Notes: a model not told the origin generated them from the sequence alone. A stretch of DNA of 64,000 bases from Rhodococcus sp. (in: high G+C Gram-positive bacteria) (GCA_012514505.1 JAAZAD010000512.1:1-64000); one strand, 5' to 3'. Numbered from the stretch's first letter, positions 47,391 to 57,022 are shown. A program made the numbers and translations.

Positions 47391-48720
47391 CCGCGCGGCG
47401 CACATCAGTGCCCGCGATTCCCAGATTCGACAATGACGCTCGCCGGCGCTCGATGGCGCTGGCGGCGGATGCAAAGGCGTTCTGCCAGTCCGAATCGGCA
47501 GCGCCGTGCGCAGCTTCCGTCAACAATCCGGCGGCCGACAGCGGAAAATGCGTTTCGGCCGACCTGAGCACCGTGTGATGGTTCTGTGGGGAGAATGCGC
47601 CCAAAGGACGGCCGGATCGGGCCTGTCGCGCCGCAACCTGCTCGAGCTGTGCCACCACTCGGCGCGCAACTCGCAACGGCCACGGGTGGCCCAGACCCTC
47701 CAACAGGGCGAGGCCGTCGACACCCAGAAGATAGCGATCGGCCGATCCGGAACTCACATAGTCGTCGAGCGTTCTACGTGGCACCAGAGAAGCGATGCGG
47801 CGACTCAACTGTCTGCCCTCACGCGCGAGGAACGCTTCCGCCCAACCACCGTTGCGCTGCGAAACGGTCGCACCTCGCCATGCCTCGAGCATCACCGATC
47901 GCCAGCGTTGCTCGATCGGCATCTCGAGTGCGGCTGCTGCGGAGCCGGTCATGTCTTCCCACACGCTCAACGGTGTCGCTGCGACGACCATCCGAAGCCA
48001 CCACGCACGTATGCCCTTGTTCTTGAAATGCACGTCTTCGATTCCGTCGCGTCGCGCCGAGCTGTCCAGCGATCCTGGGATTCGGATGACCAACCGCTTG
48101 CGCAACGGCTTGGTCTCGACGCGAATCCACGTGCGGGCACGGTCGGCCATGCGACTGGCGAACTGGGAATTCGGGAGGCGACGCAGCAACTGGACTGCGC
48201 GCTCGCGTACCGCCTTCACCGAATCGTCGAGTGCACGCTCGAGTAGGTTCTCGTCGGCCGGTCCAGTGCCGAGGTTCAACGCAGTGAGGAAGTCGGCGCG
48301 ATGCTCTCCCGTCTCTGCGTCCCATTCGCGTTCGAGGTGGCGGACCGCGTCCACGGGATCGAGCGTGCGAGCGACCGTGAGCCATTCGAGTCGTTCCGTA
48401 TGGGTGCCGTGGCGCCATGCGTCGTGGTCTGCGCCGGACCCGGTGCACAGGATGGCCCACTCGGGTTTGTGCGCGGCCAGCTGTTGCCCATGTGCTCCGG
48501 CGAGCGCGAGTAGGCGTGCGCGATGCCTTCGGTCGGTCATCGCGGCGTCGAGAAGGTGGGGTACGACGTCGTCGGGTGCGCGATAGGACTGGGAGGTCGC
48601 GGCGGTCAGCCATTCCTCCAACATCCACGACTTCGATTCGAGGAGGCGCAGTAGATCGTCGACAGCGGCGCGGGAGAGAACCCGCTCACTGTCGTCGAAC
48701 CGGACTGCCGTCACGTCCAC
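47377..48720 (-). CDS. DUF5691-like HEAT-repeat-like protein, unknown function
   Basis: RADFLTALNLGTGPADENLLERALDDSVKAVRERAVQLLRRLPNSQFASRMADRARTWIRVE..., resembling DUF5691 proteins from memory; no search run. Confidence 0.6.
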   Translation of the reverse strand: MDVTAVRFDDSERVLSRAAVDDLLRLLESKSWMLEEWLTAATSQSYRAPDDVVPHLLDAAMTDRRHRARLLALAGAHGQQLAAHKPEWAILCTGSGADHDAWRHGTHTERLEWLTVARTLDPVDAVRHLEREWDAETGEHRADFLTALNLGTGPADENLLERALDDSVKAVRERAVQLLRRLPNSQFASRMADRARTWIRVETKPLRKRLVIRIPGSLDSSARRDGIEDVHFKNKGIRAWWLRMVVAATPLSVWEDMTGSAAAALEMPIEQRWRSVMLEAWRGATVSQRNGGWAEAFLAREGRQLSRRIASLVPRRTLDDYVSSGSADRYLLGVDGLALLEGLGHPWPLRVARRVVAQLEQVAARQARSGRPLGAFSPQNHHTVLRSAETHFPLSAAGLLTEAAHGAADSDWQNAFASAASAIERRRASLSNLGIAGTDVRRAVSPR

Positions 48721-48738
48721 GACATTAGGGCAGACGTT

Positions 48739-49332
48739 TCAGAGCGCGTAGAAGGGATCGGCGTAACGGAACGTGCCGGTCATGTCAGGTCGCCATGTAG
48801 CGAGAGGGCGAACCTGGAAATGCGAGGTCCAGGAGGTTTCGTCGGGTTCGATTCCGATCGAGTCGGCCGCCACGAAACCGAAACGCGGGTAGTAGTCCAG
48901 GTGGCCGAGGAGGGCCACCAATGGCGCATTCATCGCGTCGGCGCCGCCGAGTGCAGCATGCATCAATGCCGCCCCCACACCGGAACCCTGCTGTGCGGGA
49001 AGCACGCCGATGGGCCCGAGGGCCAGAACCGGTAGATCGCCGAGGTGCGCACGGGTGAGGCAGACGTGACCGACCACCGCTGTGTTCGGTGCCGCGGAGT
49101 CGGATCCTGTTGTGCCCAGTTCGGCGACGAGTGACAGTTCCGGAATCCAGGACGGGTGTCCCCTCAAGGTGTCGACCAGTGACACTTCGGCAGGTTCGTC
49201 ACCGTCGAAGGCATGGCGATGGACGTCGGCGATCGCCGCGATGTCTGCGGGAGTTTCCCTTCTGATGATCACCGGACGAAATGTTTCATGCGTGGCTTTC
49301 TGCCGCAAGGGAATTTCGGGCAGGGAAGACAT
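48739..49332 (-). CDS. GNAT family N-acetyltransferase (YhbS-like)
   Basis: VIIRRETPADIAAIADVHRHAFDGDEPAEVSLVDTLRGHPSWIPELSLVAEL...VGHVCLTRAHLGDLPVLALGPIGVLPAQQGSGVGAALMHAALGGADAMNAPLVALLGHLDYYPRFGF. Confidence 0.9.
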   Translation of the reverse strand: MSSLPEIPLRQKATHETFRPVIIRRETPADIAAIADVHRHAFDGDEPAEVSLVDTLRGHPSWIPELSLVAELGTTGSDSAAPNTAVVGHVCLTRAHLGDLPVLALGPIGVLPAQQGSGVGAALMHAALGGADAMNAPLVALLGHLDYYPRFGFVAADSIGIEPDETSWTSHFQVRPLATWRPDMTGTFRYADPFYAL

Positions 49333-49496
49333 CAGAGCTGCTGGGCGGTAGCTGGTTGCCGATCTTCCAGGGTGGATTCGGGTCGTGTTTCGGGAGCGAA
49401 GAACCCGCAGGTACTCGTGTATTACCGGTTACAGTGGCGAGGTGCACCCATTTGCGCAACGTTCGCTGGCTACCCGAGGGAATGGAGACACCTTTC

Positions 49497-51296
49497 GTGC
49501 GTGAATACACCAGCCCCGACACTTTCACCGTGGCAGACAGGGAGAACGCAGTCCTCACGGTCTTCGCACAGGCAGAGAGTAATCCGGACCGGGTGATGTA
49601 CTCACGCCCGGAAAACAGCGGATGGGTCGACGTCAATGCGCAGGATTTCGCCGCGCTGGTTCTGGGCGTGGCAAAAGGGTTCATCGCAAACGGTGTCGAG
49701 TCGGGCGACCGCATCGCACTGCTCTCCGCCACGAGATTCGAATGGTCGCTCCTCGACTACGCGATCTGGGCGGCCGGCTGCGCATCGGTCCCCATCTACG
49801 ATTCTTCGTCCCCCGACCAGATTCGGTGGATCATCGAGGATTCGGGCGCGGTGGCGGCCGTCGTCGAAACGGCCGAGCATGCGAAGAGCTTCGAAGGGGA
49901 CGGCACCCCGTACACGTTGAAGCGCACGCTCGTCATCGACCAGGACGCAGTCGGCACGTTGATCAAGGACGGAGCAGCGATCGACGACTCAGAGGTGTTC
50001 AAGCGGGTCGTGGCCCTCACGGCCGCAGATCTCGCGTCCCTCGTCTACACCTCGGGTACCACCGGCCGTCCCAAGGGTTGTGTGCTGACGCATCGCAACT
50101 TTCTGTCCGAGGTGCGTGCGCTGCTCGCTGCACCGATCGGTGATGTTGCGCGGCCCGGAAATCGGGCGCTGACCTTCCTGCCGCTCGCGCACGTGCTGGC
50201 GAGGGCCGTGTCGCTCGCCATGTTCGAGGGCGGCGCCACACAGGCGCACTGGTCCGATTTCGGCAGCGTCACCGGTCAGTTCGAACGGTTCGAACCGAAC
50301 ACGATTCTCGGTGTCCCACGGGTGTTCGAGAAGGTGCGGGACGGGGCGGCGGCGAAAGCGGCCAAGGGTGGAAAGCTGCAGAAGACGATCTTCGAGTTCG
50401 CCGAGTCGACCGCCGTCGCCTACAGCGAGGCGCAGGACAACGGCGGACCCAACGCCGTTCTGAAAGCGAAGCGTGCGGTCGCGGACAAGTTGGTTTATGC
50501 GAAGCTTCGCGCCGCGCTCGGTGGCGACTGTTGGTGGGCGATATCCGGTGGCGGCGCACTCATGCCGAGCCTCGGCCACTTCTTTCGCGGGATGGGTGTT
50601 CCGGTGTACGAAGGGTATGGGCTCACCGAATCCACTGCCGCGCACTGCGTCAACGTTCCGGGGGAGCAGAAGATCGGAACGGTGGGGAAGCCACTCGGCG
50701 GCCACGGCGTGCGGGTGCGCGACGACGGTGAGCTCGAACTGCGTGGTGGCGTGATCTTCGAGGGCTACTGGAGAAACGAGAAGGCCACCGCAGAATCGCT
50801 CCACGACGGGTGGTTTCGTACCGGCGACCTCGGTGAGATCGACGACGAGGGGTACGTCACGATCACCGGCCGGACGAAGGATCTACTCGTCACCGCCGGC
50901 GGAAAGAACGTGTCACCAGGCCCACTGGAAGACCGCCTGAGGTCGCATCCGATCGTGTCGCAGGCGGTGGTGGTGGGTGACGGCCGCCCGTTCATCGGCG
51001 TCCTGCTCACCCTCGACGAGTCCGAGTTCGGCAAGTGGAAGTCAGCGAACGGCAGGCCGTCCGACGCCACGCCTGCCGACCTGCAAGACGACGAGCAGTT
51101 GCGTGTCGAGGTCCAGAAGGCCGTCGACGACGCGAACACGACGGTGTCTCACACGGAGTCCATCAAGAAGTTCGTGCTGCTCGGCCAAGACCTGAGCGAG
51201 GAGGGCGGCGAACTGACCGCGACTCTCAAGGTCAAACGCAACGTCGTCACCGAACGGTTCGCCGACGAGATCGACGGGATGTACCGGAAGGGATGA
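49497..51296 (+). CDS. fadD: Long-chain fatty-acid-CoA ligase (second FadD15-like paralogue)
   Basis: VREYTSPDTFTVADRENAVLTVFAQAESNPDRVMYSRPENSGWVDV...LVYTSGTTGRPKGCVLTHRNF...VYEGYGLTESTAAHCVN...GWFRTGDLGEIDDEGYVTITGRTKDLLVTAGGKNVSP. GTG at 49497 has better RBS spacing than ATG 49482. Confidence 0.92.
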   Translation: MREYTSPDTFTVADRENAVLTVFAQAESNPDRVMYSRPENSGWVDVNAQDFAALVLGVAKGFIANGVESGDRIALLSATRFEWSLLDYAIWAAGCASVPIYDSSSPDQIRWIIEDSGAVAAVVETAEHAKSFEGDGTPYTLKRTLVIDQDAVGTLIKDGAAIDDSEVFKRVVALTAADLASLVYTSGTTGRPKGCVLTHRNFLSEVRALLAAPIGDVARPGNRALTFLPLAHVLARAVSLAMFEGGATQAHWSDFGSVTGQFERFEPNTILGVPRVFEKVRDGAAAKAAKGGKLQKTIFEFAESTAVAYSEAQDNGGPNAVLKAKRAVADKLVYAKLRAALGGDCWWAISGGGALMPSLGHFFRGMGVPVYEGYGLTESTAAHCVNVPGEQKIGTVGKPLGGHGVRVRDDGELELRGGVIFEGYWRNEKATAESLHDGWFRTGDLGEIDDEGYVTITGRTKDLLVTAGGKNVSPGPLEDRLRSHPIVSQAVVVGDGRPFIGVLLTLDESEFGKWKSANGRPSDATPADLQDDEQLRVEVQKAVDDANTTVSHTESIKKFVLLGQDLSEEGGELTATLKVKRNVVTERFADEIDGMYRKG

Positions 51297-51305
51297 CCCT
51301 CGGCC

Positions 51306-52079
51306 TCAGTTTGCGGTGGCCTCGCGTAGGTAAGCCAGGTCCTCCGCCATGCCGTCGGCGGGAGTTTCGAGGATCACCGGGGCATCTGCGGTCCGCACCA
51401 CTTCGGCTAGCACTTCGGGGTCGATGGTGCCCTCGGAGATGTTGGCGTGCCGGTCGCGTGCAGACCCGAACTCGTCGCGCGAATTGTTGAGGTGGACGAG
51501 GTCGATGCGGCCGGTGATGGCCTTGATTCGTTCCACGGCACCGACGAGGTCCTCACCTGCCGCCCACGCGTGACAGGTGTCGAGGCAGAAACCGGCGCCG
51601 TAATCGCCGACCGCGTCCCACAGCCTCGCGATGTCGTCGAAGTAACGGGTCATCGCGGCATCGCCGCCCGCGGTGTTCTCGATCAAGATCGGGACCGGGA
51701 ACCCGCCCTTCTCCTCCTGGCGGGTGAACAGCTTGCGCCAGTTCGTCACCCCTTCCGCGACGTCCTCACCCGCGCGAACATGCCCACCGTGAACGACGAG
51801 CCCGATGGCGCCGATGTCGGCGGCAGCCTGCGCCTGCTCCGACACCGCCTTCCGTGAAGGCATCCGCAGCCGGTTGTTCAGGCTCGCCACGTTGATGACG
51901 TACGACGAGTGGACCACCACGTCGATCGGGCTGGCCAGAATCTGCTCCGTCCGCGGGTGCGGCGCCGGTTTGTTCCACTTCTGCGGATCGGTGACGAACA
52001 GTTGGACGATGTCCGCGCCCAGTTCCTCACCGTGACCGATCGGGTCGTCGTCCTGGCGTACGTGTGCCCCTAGTCGCAT
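51306..52079 (-). CDS. nfo: Deoxyribonuclease IV (AP endonuclease 2 family)
   Basis: MRLGAHVRQDDDPIGHGEELGADIVQLFVTDPQKWNKP...VVHSSYVINVAS...GLVVHGGHVRAGED...GAGFCLDTCHAWAAGEDL...DLVHLNNSRDEFGSARDRHANISEGTID. Confidence 0.94.
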   Translation of the reverse strand: MRLGAHVRQDDDPIGHGEELGADIVQLFVTDPQKWNKPAPHPRTEQILASPIDVVVHSSYVINVASLNNRLRMPSRKAVSEQAQAAADIGAIGLVVHGGHVRAGEDVAEGVTNWRKLFTRQEEKGGFPVPILIENTAGGDAAMTRYFDDIARLWDAVGDYGAGFCLDTCHAWAAGEDLVGAVERIKAITGRIDLVHLNNSRDEFGSARDRHANISEGTIDPEVLAEVVRTADAPVILETPADGMAEDLAYLREATAN

Positions 52080-52119
52080 GTATTCAGGGTATGCGGTTGG
52101 TGTGGAGTACGGAGTGCGT

Positions 52120-52887
52120 CTAGACGACGCCGACGTAGCGGAGCATCATTGAATCGGGACCGCCTGACACCACGTCGGCGCTGATACCGAAGACGTCGGC
52201 GAGCAGTCCGGTGGTGAGCACAGCCTCCGGCGCGCCATCGGCCACGACGCGACCGCGATCGATCACCGCGATGCGAGTGCAGATGGTCGCCGCCAACTGG
52301 ATGTCGTGCAACACCACGGCGGTCGCCTTCTCCGGACTCTCGCGAATCAAGCGCATGAGCTGCAGCTGACTGCGAATATCCAGATGATTGGTCGGTTCGT
52401 CCAGCAACATGACCGGTGCCTCCTGTGCGAACGCTCTCGCCAGCTGGGTGCGCTGCTTTTCGCCACCCGACAGTGTCCGCCACCGGCGGTCGGCGAAATT
52501 CGCAAGTTCCACGCGGTCGAGTGCCGAGCAGATGGCCACACGATCGGCCTCGGACAGCCCGGACAGACGACCGCGGTGGGGAATTCGGCCCAACGCCACC
52601 ACGTCGGCCACCGTCAGATCCACCTCGGTCGTCGGATTCTGGCCCACGAAGGCAATGCGACGGGAGCGCTGCCGGCCGCCGAGTCGGCCGAGGATCTGCT
52701 CATCGAATGTCACGGTGCCGGAACTGGCTTCGGTGATCCCGCCCAGGCAGCGCAACAGTGACGTCTTCCCCGATCCGTTGGGTCCGAGGATTCCCAGCAC
52801 CTCGCCGGCGTCCACGGACAGCGAGACGCGGTCGACGATGGTGCGCGAGCGGGCTTTCCACGTGAGGTGGTGTGCGGTCAGACTCAC
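52120..52887 (-). CDS. ABC transporter ATP-binding protein, iron-chelate/cobalamin type (FecE/BtuD-like)
   Basis: VSLTAHHLTWKARSRTIVDRVSLSVDAGEVLGILGPNGSGKTSLLRCLGG...LSGGEKQRTQLARAFAQEAPVMLLDEPTNHLDIRSQ. GTG start 52887. Confidence 0.93.
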   Translation of the reverse strand: MSLTAHHLTWKARSRTIVDRVSLSVDAGEVLGILGPNGSGKTSLLRCLGGITEASSGTVTFDEQILGRLGGRQRSRRIAFVGQNPTTEVDLTVADVVALGRIPHRGRLSGLSEADRVAICSALDRVELANFADRRWRTLSGGEKQRTQLARAFAQEAPVMLLDEPTNHLDIRSQLQLMRLIRESPEKATAVVLHDIQLAATICTRIAVIDRGRVVADGAPEAVLTTGLLADVFGISADVVSGGPDSMMLRYVGVV

Positions 52888-53936
52888 GACGCACCCGCCC
52901 CGGTCTGCTCGCGACGACGCATGATCATCAAGAATGCGGGCACTCCGATGAGCGCGGTCACCACGCCGACCGGGATCTCGGAATCGAGTGCCGAACGAGC
53001 CACGGCGTCGGCCCAGATCAGGAAGACCGCACCGACCACAGCCGAACCTGCGAGCAGGCTGCGGTGCGCCGTGAGGCCTAGCATGCGCACTGCGTGCGGG
53101 ACGATCAGTCCTACGAACCCGATGGCCCCCACGGCGGCAACCACCGCCGCGACAGAGAGCGCCGTGACCATCACCATCCGGCGCCGGACCCGATCGATGT
53201 CGATGCCCAGCCCAGCCGCCGTCTCCCCGCCGAACGCCAACCCGTCGAGCGTGAGGCTCCGTGTCCAGAACGCGACACCGGCCACAGCTGTGACCAGGGC
53301 GACCACCGCCAGAGAGTCCCATCGCGCCGTCGACATGGATCCCAACAGCCAGTAGAGGATTCCGCGCGCGGCGTCGGCATCACCCGCCGCCGTGACGACC
53401 AGCGACGTGAGAGCCGCGAACAGCTGACCCACCACGACGCCGATCAGCACGATCCGCGACGAGGACGTGAATCCTCGCCCCAACAACGCGAATACCAGTG
53501 CCAACGACAGCACCGCGCCTGCGAATGCCCCCGCCGACATGCTCACCGCTCCGCCGCCCATTCCCAGGACGAACACCAGGACCGCACCTGTCGAGGCACC
53601 CGAGGACACACCCAGCAGATACGGGTCTGCAAGCGGGTTCCCCGTGATCGCCTGCAACACACAACCGCAGATCGCGAGGGCCGCGCCCACCACGCCGGCC
53701 ATGAGCGTGCGCGGCAACCGCAGTTCCCAGATCACCGAATCGATCAACGGCGGTGGCATGGTGACCGGAAGACCCAGGTGACCGGCGATCGACGTGACAA
53801 CCAGCTGAGGCGACAGCCCCGCCGACCCCACGAGAACCGCGCCGACGACCGAGAGCAACAACGCCGCGACGATCAGCAGACCGGTCCAGGCGGGCCTGTG
53901 TGTACGGCCACCCGAACGGGTGGCGGTGGTGGTCAT
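52884..53936 (-). CDS. FecCD-family ABC permease
   Basis: VIWELRLPRTLMAGVVGAALAICGCVLQAITGNPLADPYLLGVSSGASTGAVLVFVLG...GAIGFVGLIVPHAVRMLGLTAHRSLLAGSAVVGAVFLIWADAVAR. Confidence 0.95.
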   Translation of the reverse strand: MTTTATRSGGRTHRPAWTGLLIVAALLLSVVGAVLVGSAGLSPQLVVTSIAGHLGLPVTMPPPLIDSVIWELRLPRTLMAGVVGAALAICGCVLQAITGNPLADPYLLGVSSGASTGAVLVFVLGMGGGAVSMSAGAFAGAVLSLALVFALLGRGFTSSSRIVLIGVVVGQLFAALTSLVVTAAGDADAARGILYWLLGSMSTARWDSLAVVALVTAVAGVAFWTRSLTLDGLAFGGETAAGLGIDIDRVRRRMVMVTALSVAAVVAAVGAIGFVGLIVPHAVRMLGLTAHRSLLAGSAVVGAVFLIWADAVARSALDSEIPVGVVTALIGVPAFLMIMRRREQTGAGAS

Positions 53937-54700
53937 TTCTGCGCGAGGATTACGTAATCGTCGTACAACTGCCACAGCGTTCCGGCCTCGCCGAAGCCGC
54001 CGATCCGTAGGGCGCCGATATGAAAATCGGGGCTGAGGTCCGGGTTGGGCGGCCGGTTGGCGAACCTGCGGGTTCGTTCGTCCGCATACTTTGCCCACGG
54101 GCCCTGTTCCGTTGCGGCGGTGAACCACTCGTTCCACGTCAACGAGCCCTCCGTGCGACCACGCTCCTGGCTGCGCCGATCATCTGCGTCCGACAGCAGG
54201 GAGAACAGTCGGCGTCCATCGTCGAATCGCAGGTGGTCGGCGTTGAGGAACACCCCGCCCACGGGCAACAGCCCTCCGAGGTCTTGGTAGAGGCCGGTGA
54301 GAACCGGCGCCGACAGCCAGTGGAGCGCAGTAGAGCTCACCGCTGCGGAGATCTCGGTGTGGGGAAGGGCGGCGGTCCAGTCGGGATCGGTGAGGTCGAC
54401 ATCGAGGAGGGTGACGCGATCCCCGTATCCGGCCAGTGCGTGCCGACCGAGTTCCAGGAGCAGCGGGTCGTAGTCCACGCCCACCACTCGCACCGACTCG
54501 AAGCGCTGCAAAATGCGCTCGGTCAGCGATCCGGGTCCACAGGCGAGATCGAGGACGACGCTGTCGGACTCGATCACCGCTGCCAGCGCGTCGAGGACGA
54601 TCTCGAACCGGGCTTCTCGGTCGGTGATGTAGGCGGTTTGCTGCGAGTCCCAGGTTCGCAGGAGTGTCTGGGCGCGTACGGAATCTGCTGTGGCGTTCAT
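53933..54700 (-). CDS. Class I SAM-dependent methyltransferase
   Basis: MNATADSVRAQTLLRTWDSQQTAYITDREARFEIVLDALAAVIESDSVVLDLACGPGSLTERILQRFESVRVVGVDYDPLLLELGRHAL (motif I VLDLACGPGSLT). Confidence 0.92.
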   Translation of the reverse strand: MNATADSVRAQTLLRTWDSQQTAYITDREARFEIVLDALAAVIESDSVVLDLACGPGSLTERILQRFESVRVVGVDYDPLLLELGRHALAGYGDRVTLLDVDLTDPDWTAALPHTEISAAVSSTALHWLSAPVLTGLYQDLGGLLPVGGVFLNADHLRFDDGRRLFSLLSDADDRRSQERGRTEGSLTWNEWFTAATEQGPWAKYADERTRRFANRPPNPDLSPDFHIGALRIGGFGEAGTLWQLYDDYVILAQK

Positions 54701-55686
54701 TCGAAACTTTCTGTGTTCGTCAGCCAGTGGTCGAGCTCGGAGACAGCTGCGGCGGAGCGGATGGAGGGATCCATGGCGGTCCCGGAGAGTGCGACGATCC
54801 GGTCGGTGCGGACCGCGGACAGATTCCATGCGACCGGATCGGACCGCAGGAGTTCGATCTTCTCCTCGGCGCTGTCACCCGGTCGCCCTCGACTACTCAG
54901 ATCGGCCACCACGATCACGTCGGGATCGCGCTTTGCGATCTGTTCCCAGGACATCTCCGGCCAACTGCTGGTGGTGACATCGTCGAAAGCATTGCGCAGC
55001 CCTACCGCCTCGCTGATTGCCGAGGGCATCCCGCCTGCGCCCGCCACGATCGGAACGCCGTTGTAGGTGGAGTAGAACCACGCGACTGTCGGCGGGTTGT
55101 CGGAATCACGTGAGGCGTCGTCGAGGATCTGTTGTTGTTCGGCAACCAACTGTGCGGCCGCAGCCTCGGCACCGAAGATTTCGCCCAGATCGCGATACTC
55201 GTCGAACAATCTCTCGAAGGATGCGGGGACTGACGAGGTGCCAGGGCAGTTCGTCTCGGAAACATAGGACGGCACTCCGAGTCGTCGCAGTTCTTCGACC
55301 GTGCCGACACCGGCGTCGCTGTAGAACGATCCGAGCGTCGAGTAGGTGAAGTCGGGGAGCGCCGCACGCAACTGCTCGGCAGAGATGCTCGCCGAATTGA
55401 GCACCGGTATGTCCTCGTAGTCGTGCGCGAGTTCGGGGAGCGGCTCGTCGACTTGGTATCCCTGCCCGGCCATGCGATCGCCGACGCCGAGCGCGACCAG
55501 GATCTCGGTCGCGTTCTGTTCCAGAGTGACCGCGCGCTCCGGAGGGCCGTCGACGTGGATGTCATGGCCACAGTTCTCGATTGTGACGTCCGCATCCGCA
55601 GCCGCGGCGTCGTGCTCGGTCACCGAGCATCCCGCGAGAGCCGCTGCGAGCACCATCCCACAACAGGGAATGGAAATCATTTTCAT
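54697..55686 (-). CDS. ABC transporter substrate-binding lipoprotein, FecB/BtuF-like
   Basis: MKMISIPCCGMVLAAALAGCSVTE (lipobox LAGC)...ERAVTLEQNATEILVALGVGDRMAGQGYQVDEPLPELAHDYEDIPVLNSASISAEQLRAALPDFTYST... Confidence 0.93.
   Translation of the reverse strand: MKMISIPCCGMVLAAALAGCSVTEHDAAAADADVTIENCGHDIHVDGPPERAVTLEQNATEILVALGVGDRMAGQGYQVDEPLPELAHDYEDIPVLNSASISAEQLRAALPDFTYSTLGSFYSDAGVGTVEELRRLGVPSYVSETNCPGTSSVPASFERLFDEYRDLGEIFGAEAAAAQLVAEQQQILDDASRDSDNPPTVAWFYSTYNGVPIVAGAGGMPSAISEAVGLRNAFDDVTTSSWPEMSWEQIAKRDPDVIVVADLSSRGRPGDSAEEKIELLRSDPVAWNLSAVRTDRIVALSGTAMDPSIRSAAAVSELDHWLTNTESFE
55671..55685. promoter_or_regulatory. Candidate Zur/Fur-family box, 7-1-7 palindrome TGGAAAT-C-ATTTTCA
   Basis: 6 of 7 pairs symmetric; overlaps the SBP start codon (minus strand reads TGAAAATGATTTCCA). 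Confidence 0.5.
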
Positions 55687-55811
55687 AAACGGAGATTAGC
55701 ATCGGTCCACGATGTCCAGCGCACCTGGTCGGCTCCTGTGCGGGGGTAGTCTCGGCGTGTCAAGAACTCCCGGAATCCGCGATGCGGATGCAGGGTCCGC
55801 TAGGAGGCGCC

Positions 55812-57017
55812 ATGTCGGACACCCCACGAGACCCGTCCGATTTCGAGACGGTCGAGGAGCGTCGCGCTCGCGTGTCCGCCCAAGTGCGGGCCTGGTGTGA
55901 GAACGCCCGCATCGACGGCCGCCACGAGCAGCTGTCCGACGAGGCGGCGGTTCTCATCGCGAGTGGACACCTCGACGAGGCAACACGAGACGTTCTCGCA
56001 AACCGTCGTCGTGCGGGTAGACAGATCCCGTCGATCGGCGGATTCGCGGCGTTGCGCGCGCTGACCGACGAGTACCACGACGTTGCGCGCAGGGCCGACT
56101 CGATGAAGCCCGGACCTGCTCAATTGGTGTTCAAGTTCCGGGCCACCGAAGTAGCCAAAAAGCTGAAGGCCATGCGCGCGACCGTGGTCAACTCGACCAC
56201 GCACTACGCCACCGGCGTACGGCAGATCCGCCGCGACCGCCGCGACGGACTGCACCTCGACCCCGCCCAGCGGGACGCGTTGTTCGCGGCCCTGCAACAC
56301 ACTCCGACGCCGAGCACCGGGAACTGGCTGTCCGACGCCGGAAAGGTCGTCCGGAACACCACCGTCGACAGACTTTCCGAGCTGTCCGGGACGGGCACCG
56401 TTGCGGGCCTCGGACGCAGGGTGGCGGATGTCATCGGCCGCGGGACCGAACCCGAGCACGACGAATTCGCCGACCCTTACGACGCCCTCCTGTTCCTGGC
56501 AGGGATGCTCTACGACCGCATCAACGGTTCGTCGACCTGGCATTCGGAGCACTTCGCGATTCAGCGGCACCAACTCGATCTCGGTCTGGAGCTGACGCAG
56601 ATCGCAGTCGACGCCATCGCTCTGCGTGGGATCACGGGGGAGCTGGCGCAGGCCTTGCGGGGCACCTATGGCGATGCCGCGCGCGAGCAAATTCGGTCGA
56701 GGCAGCAGGCGCTGGGTCCGGTGTGGGGGCAATTGGTCGAGCGGGTAGCGGCGTTGGCTCGTATCGGTGATCTCGTGGCTCAGGCCGAGGTTGCGCTGCG
56801 GTCGGTGATGGCGGTGCGCCACACGATGAGCTTGGACAGCCGGATCGACGAGTTGATCGCACGATCCGGGAATCGGGAGCTTTCGGTGGAGAACACGCAC
56901 TTCGTCGGGGATCAGTTCGCAGGGGTCGACGAGCTGATGGGCACGTATCAGAGCGCGTTGTACGGCGATATTGCCGCGTTGACGGCCTGGTCCGATCACG
57001 GCAGCGCCGGACGGTAG
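55812..57017 (+). CDS. Hypothetical helical protein (401 aa)
   Basis: MSDTPRDPSDFETVEERRARVSAQVRAWCENARIDGRHEQLSDEAAVLIASGHLDEATRDVLANRRRAGRQIPSIGGFAALRALTDEYHDVAR...; no recognised motif. Confidence 0.75.
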   Translation: MSDTPRDPSDFETVEERRARVSAQVRAWCENARIDGRHEQLSDEAAVLIASGHLDEATRDVLANRRRAGRQIPSIGGFAALRALTDEYHDVARRADSMKPGPAQLVFKFRATEVAKKLKAMRATVVNSTTHYATGVRQIRRDRRDGLHLDPAQRDALFAALQHTPTPSTGNWLSDAGKVVRNTTVDRLSELSGTGTVAGLGRRVADVIGRGTEPEHDEFADPYDALLFLAGMLYDRINGSSTWHSEHFAIQRHQLDLGLELTQIAVDAIALRGITGELAQALRGTYGDAAREQIRSRQQALGPVWGQLVERVAALARIGDLVAQAEVALRSVMAVRHTMSLDSRIDELIARSGNRELSVENTHFVGDQFAGVDELMGTYQSALYGDIAALTAWSDHGSAGR

Positions 57018-57022
57018 GCACC

